NCBI GenBank assembly: GCA_036939355.1
Contig: JALLAP010002749.1
Coordinates: 1 to 11,259 of the forward strand
Length of the DNA stretch: 11,259 bases
Direction: 5' to 3'
From: Thalassiosira profunda
Taxonomy: Eukaryota; Bacillariophyta; Thalassiosirophyceae; Thalassiosirales; Thalassiosiraceae
Shown here: in pieces, positions 1-7,603 of the stretch
Layout: the number at the start of each line of letters is the position of its first letter
How positions within the stretch are numbered: the stretch's first letter is position 1
Notes under the pieces: model-generated
What the model was told of the DNA's origin: nothing
Database searches by the model: none
What the model saw: the letters and a program-made list of their open reading frames with translations, nothing else
Program-made: the position numbers and the translations under genes

Positions 1-3000
1 CCTGCCGCATGTATTCCTTCGATGTGAACGCCAGCTCAAAGTACACCACCCATCCGGGGAGGGGCTCCTCTTTGGCCAACACAGACGACGGATGAATGTA
101 TACGGTTCTTCTTTGTTTGACAGTCTCGTAGTCGCCGCTCTTTCCCAATCGAGCCGTGTTGTAGAAGAATCCCGCCGTCACTGCCTTTAAAGTTGCCTCG
201 ATATCTTCCGGACTGGAGATGTTGGGGTCTACCTCGACTCGTTCGCACAGACCTTCGAGCTGTTCGCGAACGTCGCGCGCTTTCTTAATGTTTCGTACCT
301 GGACAAAGTTCTCGAAGCACCACTGCGGGCTGTAGTCCGACTCCGCCCAGTCCCGATAGCATCGCAACAAGGCAATGTGATCTCCACCGCCGCCGCGTGC
401 AAAGTTCTGGTGCGCCGTGTCCGCATGCACTTTCTTCTCCTTCGGCCGGTAGAAGACGGACGAGCCAATAGAGAGCATGGAGACCGTGGAGAGGACCTCC
501 GATACGACGTTGTACTTTTCCGAGACGATGACCGTTTTGCTCAGTTGCGGGTCCAGGGGAAACTCGGCCATTTTGCGTCCCATCTTGGTCAGCTCTCCGC
601 GGTCGTTCAACGCCCCTAGAGCGTAGAGTTGTTCCAACGCCCTGATCAGAGTATCAGGCGGCGGAGCGTCCATAAAGTCAAAGGCGAGAAGGTTGTCGAT
701 GCCCAGGCTCTTGAGCATCAGCACCACGTTGCACATGTTCGTACGAAGAATTTCTGGCGTCGTGTTGGGGTCCAGCTCGTGCTGGAAGGAGTACGCCGTG
801 AACAACCGAAAGCACTTGCCGGGTTGGGTACGTCCAGCACGGCCAGCCCTCTGGTTGGCAGCAGCCTGCGAGATTGGCATGACCATCAAAGATTCCATCC
901 CTGTCTTGGCATTGAAGGAGGTCTCCTTGTTGAAGCCCGAATCGATGACGAACTTGATCCCATTGATTGTAAGCGACGTCTCTGCAATGTTCGTGGCGAG
1001 CACAACCTTGCGCGCTTGCTTTGGCGTCTCCTCGAAGATTTTGGCCTGCTGCTCCGAAGGCAAGTTGGCGTAGATGGGACAAAGGATCAGCTCGGGGATT
1101 TTGTTCCCGAGCACCTTGGACCGATGGGCCAGTATCTCGTTTGCAGTCTCGATCTCTTCTTGCCCTGTCAGAAACACCAAGATGTCACCATCGAGCGGTT
1201 GCGAGATGTGGATTTGCAGCACAGTGACAATCGCAGCATCCACGTAGTCGGCCTCGGGAGCTTTCGTGTAATAAATATCGACAGGATACATGCGACCGGG
1301 GATCATGAAGATGCTCGCGTCGTCAAAGTACTTGCTGAACTTCTCAGCATCCAAAGTGGCACTGCTGATGATCAGCTTGAGGTCGTTGCGGAAACGGGCC
1401 ACGTCTTTGACCAGCCCAAACAAAATATCCGTGTGCAGCGTTCGCTCGTGAGCCTCGTCGATGATCAGGCATGAATAGCTCTTCAGGTCGGGCTCGGTGA
1501 GGAATTCCCGAAGCAACATCCCGTCTGTCATGTACTGAATCACAGTCTTTCTGCTGGTGCAATTCTCGAATCGGATCGAGTAGCCCACTTCATGGCCAAC
1601 GCGGACGTTCATCTCCTCTGCAACACGAGCAGCGACGGACATGGCTGCGACACGACGGGGCTGTGTGCAGCCAATCTTTCCTAGCTCGGAGTATCCCACC
1701 TCGTGGAGGTATTGGGGGATTTGCGTCGTCTTTCCCGAGCCGGTTTCTCCGACCAAAACCAACACCTGATGATCCTGCAAGGCCGACAAAAAGTCCTCTC
1801 GGTAGGGATAGACGGGCAGCTTCTTCCGCCCCTCCAAGATCTTTTCGTGTTTGGTCGCCGGCCGCATTTCCAACGCCATCTCCTCTTCCTTCACGCTCTC
1901 CTCCTCGTCCTCGTATCGCTTCGAGGGATGCTTCGGTTTGTTCTTGTTGCGATTGTCGTATCCCTTCTTGGTGTCCATGCACACGAAATCGATCTGTTGC
2001 TCTTCGAAGACGAAATCGTACTTGTCTTCTTCGTCCATCTCCTCCCCGCCCTTCTGGTCCTTGTGCCGCTTCTTGTGCCGGCTGAGCCCCGCGGCCATCT
2101 GGGTCTGCCCCTCCTCCCACAGCTGCTGCTCGCTCTTCTCCTGCTTCGGCTCCACGTAACGCGACGNGCCATCTGGGTCTGCCCCTCCTCCCACAGCTGC
2201 TGCTCGCTCTTCTCCTGCTTCGGCTCGACGTAGCGCGACGTGAGCAGCTCCTCGCCCCGCTGCGACCGGGACTTGCCCCTGTGTTCCTCCCGATCGCCGT
2301 CGAACTCGTCGGGCAGGCGGTAGAATCCATCGGGCTTCTTGGCCGCCTCGGCCTCGTCCCCGCCCACGTGGCCGTGCTCGCGCGCCATTCGCAGGATGTC
2401 CCTCTTCAACTGCAACTCCCTCTTTTCCTCCTCGGTCAGCGTATGGCTCCCTCCCACCTTGGCAATCAAGTCCTCCTCGTCGGCCAACTCCCGCTCGAGC
2501 AACTCCAACTCCCTCTGGGTGCGCTTTTGGAGGTAGGCGCGGCGAGATTCGGCGCGCATGTCGTGGATGGAGATGGCCTTCTTCTTCTTGTTCGAATCGC
2601 CTGCCTCCTCGTCCGAATCGTCCAGGACGACCTCTTCCCCCCTCGCCAGCCTCCGATCCCGATCCTCCTTTTTGCGCAAACGCTCCATCCTCTTTTGGGT
2701 CTCGCTTTCTTTTCTGTCCTCGTCACTTCCACTGTAGCTACCATCGTCGTCGTCGCCATCAAGCTTGCTCCTCTGCTTCCGCTTGTCCTTCTGAGTAAGA
2801 CGTTTGGCAAACTCGTCGCGTTCCCGGCGGTCCTTCTCGCGCTNTCTGCTTCCGCTTGTCCTTCTGAGTAAGACGTTTGGCAAACTCGTCGCGTTCCCGG
2901 CGGTCCTTCTCGCGCTCCACTTCTGCCCGTTCTTCCGGCGTCAACTTGCTCACATCCCTCTCCTCCCTGTCGCTGCCACCTTCCCCATCATCGCGTTTGT

Positions 3001-3754
3001 CCTTGCCCTTCTTGCCGCGCTTCTGGCGCAGTTCCTCTCTCCGACGCTCCCGCTGCTCCCACAATTCTTGCTCGTCAATCACGCCAGCTCCATCTTCTCC
3101 AGAGCTAGAAGACGAGGAAGAGCGACGCCTCCTCCTGCGCTTCTTCCTGTCGTCCTTTCTGTTACTTCTCCCCCCCTCATCTCTATCCTCCTCATCTCTG
3201 CTCCTCTCCCCGCTTTTGCGATCTTCCTTGGACCGCTTGCTGCTGCTCTTTCGATCCTCCCCGCGCTTACTCCCCTTGCTGCTTTTGGTGACGATGGTCC
3301 CCGGCACGCTCTCGGTGCCCCCTGCCGCATCGGACTTTTTGGGCTTGGGAGGAAGCTTCAATTCCGGCTCCTCCATCTCCATCAACGAGTAGTTGGCGGC
3401 CCGCTTCATCATTTCCGCGTTGGTGACGGGCTGATGTGCACGTGATGTGCTCGTCCCTGGCCGACTGGCCGACGCCGCAGATGCAGCCGCCCCGCCATCG
3501 CCGCCGCCACATCGCAGGCACAACTCCCTCGCAAATTTCACCAGCCGTCCCTCGTCGGCCTGCACGCCCCCCTCCCGCAGCGTCTGCACGACCCTCTGGA
3601 CGTTGTCCGCGCCACCTTGCCGCTTCTTCGACTTCTTGCCGCCGCCGGTCGAGGCCACGTCGACGAGGAATCCGGCGAGGGCCGAGTCCGCGAACCCCAG
3701 CAGCTCGTGGAGGCTGTCGGAGCACCAGCGCTTGGCGGACGAGAGGTCGGCCAT
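1..3754 (-). CDS. DHX16: DEAH-box pre-mRNA splicing ATPase, PRP2/DHX16 family (3' end cut by window edge)
   Basis: RNA-dependent ATPase that in yeast and animals (Prp2/DHX16) remodels the spliceosome before the first splicing step, acting in the nucleus. The start is ATG at 3754 (context GCCATGG); the next residues ([13 protein letters not shown]) resemble the DHX16 N-terminus. After removing the two duplicated joints (N at 2844 and 2167), one intronless frame of 1202 codons runs to the left edge. Residue numbers below refer to that merged frame. The charged N-terminal part has a poly-Arg/poly-Ser run near residues 205-220 and Lys/Glu-rich coiled-coil-like stretches. The helicase core follows: motif [10 protein letters not shown] (620-628), DEAH (717-720), [25 protein letters not shown] and QRAGRAGR (919-926), then the HA2 and OB-fold region ending in [12 protein letters not shown]16-specific wording such as KAPEADY and VLQIHISQP separates it from PRP16, PRP22 and PRP43. 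Probably a few dozen to about 100 C-terminal residues are missing. As written, the two joints shift the frame. Confidence 0.96.
2094..2240. repeat. Tandem 73-bp duplication around N at 2167 (assembly joint)
   Basis: Bases 2094-2166 recur as 2168-2240, separated only by the N. The copies differ at two places (2153 C vs 2227 G; 2159 A vs 2233 G). Both lie in third codon positions of the helicase frame and are synonymous (Val GTG/GTC, Arg CGT/CGC). The duplication plus N adds 74 bases and breaks the frame; removing it restores the frame. This is best read as overlapping contig ends, probably from two alleles, and not as a biological repeat. Confidence 0.93.
2772..2916. repeat. Tandem 72-bp duplication around N at 2844 (assembly joint)
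   Basis: Bases 2772-2843 recur identically as 2845-2916 with the N between them. The segment encodes the helicase stretch [20 protein letters not shown] once in each copy, and the extra 73 bases shift the frame. Collapsing one copy plus the N gives a continuous reading into the acidic stretch that follows. Assembly artefact. Confidence 0.95.
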
Positions 3755-3986
3755 GGCCAGCTGTTATGGATAGGCTGTGTGGGGTGTTTGCCGCCGCCAA
3801 CTTGCATTGCAAAATTGCAACCTGAAATAAGCGTATGTAGGGTACGTACGTAATAATACACGGGACTGCTCCAAGTCACGAGGCGGCCAGACCGCGATCT
3901 TTCCTTCACCAACTGCAACCAACGTCACCCGCGCGGGTCGGTTCACCATGGCAATCTCCCACTGTTTGCGCCCCCCCAACGCGACG
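3755..3986. promoter_or_regulatory. Shared divergent promoter region of DHX16 and the plastid-protein gene
   Basis: These 232 bp separate two divergent start codons (DHX16 at 3754 minus; plastid protein at 3987 plus), so both promoters and 5' leaders must fit here. A cluster of three TTGCA words lies at 3802-3819, the second and third extended to TTGCAA. I see no convincing TATA box at a useful distance. An in-frame ATG at 3948 in very good context (ACCATGG) could be the true start of the plastid-protein gene, which would shrink the region to 193 bp. Confidence 0.6.
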
Positions 3987-4846
3987 ATGAAGGTCCTTCT
4001 CCTCGCCCTCACCGCCTCCTCTGCCGCGGCTTTTGCCCCGAGCACCTTCGGTGTCAGACGTACGTTGATATCTTGGCTGCATCTTGTGGAGTTTGGGCTA
4101 AAAGCGCCCCTGGCGGCGACGGTTGGAGGTGGAGTTTGGATGGCCTTCCTCCGGGCGCGCTCCTCGACTAGGGGCAGCTAGGAGGGCTTGTTCGGGCCTT
4201 CCTGAATTGCAAATATCGCAGGAGATGAGCGGGGTCCGGCCGTGATTCAGGCGGCAGATATAATTGCAGTATTTCCTGGCGATAATCTCACATCGTTGCC
4301 TCCTCTCGCTTCCAACAGAGTCGACGTCCCTCAACGTTGACCTCGACTATGGCATGAAAAACTCGTACGTCCCGGCCGAGAACGCCNACAGAGTCGACGT
4401 CCCTCAACGTTGACCTCGACTATGGCATGAAAAACTCGTACGTCCCGGCCGAGAACGCCGACGGCGGACAGGGTCAATTCGGGGCCCAATCCCCGAATGA
4501 CTGGCGGGTGGCCGGAACCTCCCCCGTGGGCGAGGCCTCGTACGCGGGCGCCGCCGACGGCGGCGAGGAGCCGTGGTTCTCGGAGGCCGTCTCCACCGTC
4601 TCCCTCGACCTGGAGAAGGCCGACGAGACCCTGAAGGCCTTCACCAAGGACGCCGCCATGTTCAAGATCGAGGAGTTCGCCGCCGCGAGCCCGTACGGGT
4701 TCACCAGCACGGACGCCGCGATGGAGGAGCTCGTGGGCAAGCTCGGGTACTCGAAATTCTTGGAGATGTCGACCAAGCAACTTATGAAGCAATGGGCGAC
4801 CCTCCACCCGGATCCGAAGGCGGCCAAGAAGGAGGAGAAGAAATAA
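3987..4846 (+). CDS. Plastid-targeted protein of unknown function, two exons
   Basis: Not recognised as a known family. Exon 1 is 3987-4059 and exon 2 is 4392-4846 (using the right-hand copy of the duplicated joint), giving 175 residues. The start MKVLLLALTASSAAAFAP is a signal peptide with predicted cleavage before Phe16, the plastid-import signature of diatoms and relatives. The mature part begins near STSLNVDLDYGMKNSY, is Gly/Ala/Asp-rich, then becomes helical and amphipathic (PWFSEAVSTVSLDLEKADE onward), and ends in a Lys/Glu-rich tail KAAKKEEKK. I see no clear membrane segment and no Cys or heme motif. Strongly C/G-ending codons suggest high expression. It could be a stromal or photosystem-associated protein, but this is only a guess. 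An upstream in-frame ATG at 3948 would add 13 residues. The reading frame is sure; the function is not. Confidence 0.82.
4060..4318 (+). other. Intron of the plastid-protein gene
   Basis: The donor is GTACGT at 4060 and the acceptor is CAG ending at 4318 after a pyrimidine-rich stretch. Splicing joins phase 1 (C|AG) and links exon 1 to the long frame of exon 2. At 259 bp it is the longest intron here. Read-through would stop at 4179-4181. The acceptor lies inside the duplicated joint and appears again at 4389-4391. Confidence 0.82.
4315..4459. repeat. Tandem 72-bp duplication around N at 4387 (assembly joint)
   Basis: Bases 4315-4386 recur identically as 4388-4459. The segment holds the intron acceptor and the first codons of exon 2 of the plastid-protein gene, so as written the gene shows two acceptors and two copies of the first 68 exon bases. 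Assembly artefact. Confidence 0.95.
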
Positions 4847-5126
4847 AGACTCGAACTCTCCTTCCGTCAGACAGTAAATAACATTTGCGCCGGTTTTGGA
4901 GTTGATCTTGTGCTCGATGGTCACAAAATTCAGCAGGCGAATGCCCACTTCAGCTGGCTTTTGCTAGAAAGGTTGGCTGGTGTGGGTTTCAGAGTGTGCG
5001 GCCACGCCACTCTGGAGAAGGACAAGGCTCTCTTGTCGCTCATGGGCTAAGACTCTCGTAATAATAGAATTCATTGGGGAGCAAACTACATAGTACACTC
5101 TGATTTCTTCCGAAACAATCACCATC
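4847..5126. other. Convergent intergenic region
   Basis: These 280 bp hold the 3' UTRs of two genes that point at each other (plastid protein plus, [2Fe-2S] protein minus). An AATAAA hexamer at 4842-4847 overlaps the TAA stop of the plastid-protein gene. The region is A/T-richer than the genes. I see no RNA gene or repeat in it. Confidence 0.6.
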
Positions 5127-5885
5127 TTAATCAGAGCCAAACATGTTATCCGTGGCCTTCTTGGCAAGGTATGAAGCCATGTTCATCCAGGGATTTGTTT
5201 GCACCTCCTCATCGGCGGCCTCTTGCCGCATCCTGTCGCGAACATCGACCAGTGCCGGAGGCTTCTTCTGTGCCGGTATTTCTGCTTTTGTCACGGTATC
5301 TACTGAGGCAATATCAGAAACCAGGTCCGATGCGGAAGGAGGAGCTTCGCTATTGGTGACTCCAGCAGCTTCTGTTGCCCCATTCTCTGCTTCTGCTTCT
5401 TCGACATTGGAAACAGACGGTGGCGGAGCCTTCTGCGCATCTATTCCCAACTCCAGCAACGTTGATTGCAACCCGTCCGTCATGATACTATCCCCGTTAT
5501 CGAAATCGATTGCAATCATCGTCCCCATGCCACAGGCGCCCAGGCATCCCACTTCGTCCACCGGGAATGGAAGCTCTAGCCTTTCCAATGTCTCGATGGC
5601 GGCGTCGGCGGCTCCTCCTTCGTATTCGTATTCTCCCTGGCACTGGCACAGCTCACCGGCGCACACCGATATTCGCGTCACTGGAACTTCTGTGTTCACT
5701 TCTGCCTTGGCATAGGCAGAGGTCGCCGTTGCCGCGTTGAGTTTGGTGCATCCGCCGAGGAACACTTTGCAAGAGGGTATCCTTGGGGCTATCCTTCCCA
5801 CCCGCGAGAGAGGCGAAGGCGAGAAGGCAGACGCAGGCCAGAGATTCAACGGCAGGGCGGCGAGGAGGTCCGGCGCGCTCCGCAT
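5127..5885 (-). CDS. Plastid-targeted thioredoxin-like [2Fe-2S] ferredoxin-fold protein
   Basis: 252 residues, intronless, stop TAA at 5127. ATG at 5885 is the first ATG of the frame and opens a signal peptide with the motif WPASA/FSP (cleavage before Phe21), followed by a basic, Ser/Pro-rich transit-like stretch; this predicts import into the plastid stroma. Residues 71-150 are a thioredoxin-like [2Fe-2S] domain of the NuoE/Shethna type, with C75-x4-C80-x-C82 and C114-x3-C118 (GCLGACGMG). Four of these five Cys should hold the cluster, with C80 or C82 as the spare. The domain probably carries electrons or has a regulatory role; its partner is not evident. Residues 151-210 are an acidic, low-complexity linker. 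The end (about 211-252) is ordered-looking, with NPWMNMASYLAKKATDNMFG. The gene lies head-to-head with pICln. The family is confident; the physiological role is unknown. Confidence 0.9.
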   Translation of the reverse strand: MRSAPDLLAALPLNLWPASAFSPSPLSRVGRIAPRIPSCKVFLGGCTKLNAATATSAYAKAEVNTEVPVTRISVCAGELCQCQGEYEYEGGAADAAIETLERLELPFPVDEVGCLGACGMGTMIAIDFDNGDSIMTDGLQSTLLELGIDAQKAPPPSVSNVEEAEAENGATEAAGVTNSEAPPSASDLVSDIASVDTVTKAEIPAQKKPPALVDVRDRMRQEAADEEVQTNPWMNMASYLAKKATDNMFGSD

Positions 5886-6080
5886 GGTGCAAGTTGTGGA
5901 GAGGGTGTGCGTGGAGGGTGAATGTGCGGAGGAAGAAGAGAGGAGGTGTTGGCGGAGGGAGTCAGCGAAAAAGTGCCTCCCTAAAATCCGCCCAACGCCC
6001 AACCACAAATCCGCCCGCTCCTCTCCGCCACACAACAAACCGCTGTGCAAGAGGACGCCGCGGTTCCGACCGCCAATAGC
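5886..6080. promoter_or_regulatory. Shared divergent promoter region of the [2Fe-2S] protein and pICln
   Basis: Only 195 bp lie between the start codons at 5885 (minus) and 6081 (plus). On the plus strand it is purine-rich at the left (GAGAGGAGG-type) and A/C-rich around 5980-6040. No TATA box is evident. Both transcripts must start within it, or their leaders overlap. Confidence 0.6.
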
Positions 6081-7292
6081 ATGGAGCGCCAGGTGCGCGC
6101 GTCGCTACCGGCGCTGGACCCAAACGGCGAGCCATTATCGATCGTCCTGCGCGGTGCCGCCGCCAGTCTCGGAGAGTTGAGGTGCACCCTCGCGACGCCG
6201 GACGCGCGGCGGCAGCTGCAGCTCGAGGTGCAGGCGGCCGCTGCGGCGCGCGGGGGCGGGGATCAATTTGATGACGTCAATGCGGAGGATACGGCAGTAG
6301 GCGCAGCTATTTGCAATGGAGGCGCTGCAATCACTCAGCCGCAGGCGCAGAGCACAACATCTGCTGATGCACGTGATATGGACTCGGAGGGAAAAAAGAA
6401 GCGGGGCCGAGCCGATGGAGAAGACGGTGACGAAGTCGAAGATCCTCGTGGCGTTGATGAAATTGACCAGGAGCAATTGATCCTCTTCATGCCCTCCGTC
6501 CAGTGCACGTGCTCCTCTTGGAATGTGAAAGATGCAACGGGCGACGTCCTCGTCACCACCCTGCGCGTGTTGTTTATTGCAGAATCGGAAGAGAATGATG
6601 TGGCGGTCGACGGCTGTGGCATTGCCCTGCATGCCGTGGACTCGCTACCGGGGGAATGCGAGGAGGACATCTCGCATCACGTGTATTGCCAGATTGCAGA
6701 GCCGATGTCGAACGAGGGCGGTTTGCGGATGGGGATGGGCTGCGCGTCGGCGATGGGCATGGCTGCCCAAATTGCAGAAGAGAATGATGCCGAGCCTAAC
6801 GGTGATGCAGATGAGCCGGAGGTTGAAGGGGAGGATAGTTCTGAAGAAGATGGCACAATGGAGGTGTATTTCAAGCCCTCGTCGTCGTCGGAGGGAGAGA
6901 GTCAAAGCGACCAATGTCAGACGATCTTCGATGCATTGACCACGCTGGCAAGTCTGAATCCAGTTGATGACTCTGATGGGGGTGGCGGACTCTTCAGCAT
7001 GCTCTCAATGATGGCCGGAATAGATGCAAGCAACAGCCTGGGAGGCGGAATGATGATTGCTGGCCAAGAGGACGACGGCGACGATGAGATGGTAATCCGG
7101 TTGGGAGGCAGCAACAACCTCGTCGAAATCGTCGAAAACGACGACGGCAGCAGTGATGGAGCGCCCGCAGAGGAGAGGCAAGCCATGCTGCAGCGACTGG
7201 ACGATCTTCTGGTGGTGCCGCCAGAGTACGAGATTGCATCCGAGGATGGGCGTTTTGACGATGCGGATGACGACGACGATGGCATTCTGTAG
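6081..7292 (+). CDS. CLNS1A: pICln, methylosome subunit and Sm-protein chaperone (CLNS1A family)
   Basis: 403 residues, intronless, TAG stop at 7290. In animals pICln binds Sm proteins through its PH-like domain, presents them to the PRMT5 methylosome and prevents early snRNP assembly in the cytosol. ATG at 6081 (AGCATGG) is the first ATG of the frame. The family core is visible: a PH-like domain from about residue 130 with TLRVLFIAESEENDVAVDG and GIALHAVDSLP (strands 1-4), HHVYCQIAE, then an acidic loop, MEVYFKPSSSSEGE, and a helix QTIFDALTTLASLNP (about 280-294). The C-terminal acidic motif EERQAMLQRLDDLL ... GRFDDADDDDDG matches the end of animal pICln (FEDAD). It is much longer than the human protein (237 residues) because of about 130 N-terminal residues and a Gly/Met-rich insertion near 300-335. 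The old label 'chloride channel regulator' is historical. Confidence 0.92.
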   Translation: MERQVRASLPALDPNGEPLSIVLRGAAASLGELRCTLATPDARRQLQLEVQAAAAARGGGDQFDDVNAEDTAVGAAICNGGAAITQPQAQSTTSADARDMDSEGKKKRGRADGEDGDEVEDPRGVDEIDQEQLILFMPSVQCTCSSWNVKDATGDVLVTTLRVLFIAESEENDVAVDGCGIALHAVDSLPGECEEDISHHVYCQIAEPMSNEGGLRMGMGCASAMGMAAQIAEENDAEPNGDADEPEVEGEDSSEEDGTMEVYFKPSSSSEGESQSDQCQTIFDALTTLASLNPVDDSDGGGGLFSMLSMMAGIDASNSLGGGMMIAGQEDDGDDEMVIRLGGSNNLVEIVENDDGSSDGAPAEERQAMLQRLDDLLVVPPEYEIASEDGRFDDADDDDDGIL

Positions 7293-7559
7293 ACACTTGA
7301 ATAGTAAAGATACTAACATAGATGAAAGGCACGAAGACGTGATTTGTTTACTGAGAACGTAGCTACTTGCGCAGCAATACTTCAACCTCGACTCAGAACA
7401 ATCAACAAGTAATACGGTGACACACGGTTGCCATAACAAAGAACCCCAACTGCCAAGCCTGGCAGCAAGGGCAATAATCGTATCCCTTACGCATTCTCAG
7501 TGGCATCCGCAGGAGTCTCCTCCGGCTTGANCTGGCAGCAAGGGCAATAATCGTATCCC
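7293..7559. other. Convergent intergenic region between pICln and AMT
   Basis: 267 bp as written, about 194 bp after collapsing the duplicated joint. It holds the 3' UTRs of pICln (plus) and the ammonium transporter (minus). I see no ORF with coding character, no RNA gene and no clear hexamer poly(A) signal in it. Confidence 0.6.
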
Positions 7560-7603
7560 TTACGCATTCTCAGTGGCATCCGCAGGAGTCTCCTCCGGCT
7601 TGA
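7459..7603. repeat. Tandem 72-bp duplication around N at 7531 (assembly joint)
   Basis: Bases 7459-7530 recur identically as 7532-7603. The segment covers the last codons, the stop and the first 3'-UTR bases of the ammonium transporter, so the gene appears to have a second stop-containing tail at 7487-7530. Here the artefact does not damage the reading frame. Confidence 0.95.

Noticed and set aside
629..1474. Plus-strand open frame of 281 codons opposite DHX16
   Set aside because: The minus strand here encodes conserved helicase motifs IV-VI and the HA2 region without a break. The plus-strand frame has no recognisable family and is a mirror of codon bias.
2094..2240. Real tandem repeat or repeat expansion within the helicase
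   Set aside because: The same 72-73-bp size recurs at five unrelated places, always with a single N at the middle. That is an assembly signature, not biology.
1590..2883. Separate minus-strand frames that suggest several short Arg/Glu-rich proteins or a broken helicase gene
   Set aside because: The breaks coincide exactly with the duplicated joints at 2167 and 2844, or are other frames. The collapsed sequence gives a single continuous DHX16.
4331..4948. Minus-strand Leu/Arg-rich frame of 205 codons opposite the plastid-protein gene
   Set aside because: It crosses the N joint, has antisense codon structure of a G/C-ending gene, and the plus strand has the signal peptide, splice sites and a continuous exon.
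6270..6277. Palindrome TGACGTCA (CRE-like), related to CO2/cAMP-responsive elements described in diatoms
   Set aside because: It lies within the pICln coding sequence (Asp-Asp-Val codons), not in a promoter. One 8-bp match in 11 kb proves nothing.
7487..7530. Second AMT-like C-terminal fragment with its own stop, as if from a partial gene duplication
   Set aside because: It is the left copy of the joint at 7531, identical over 72 bp and ending exactly at the N.
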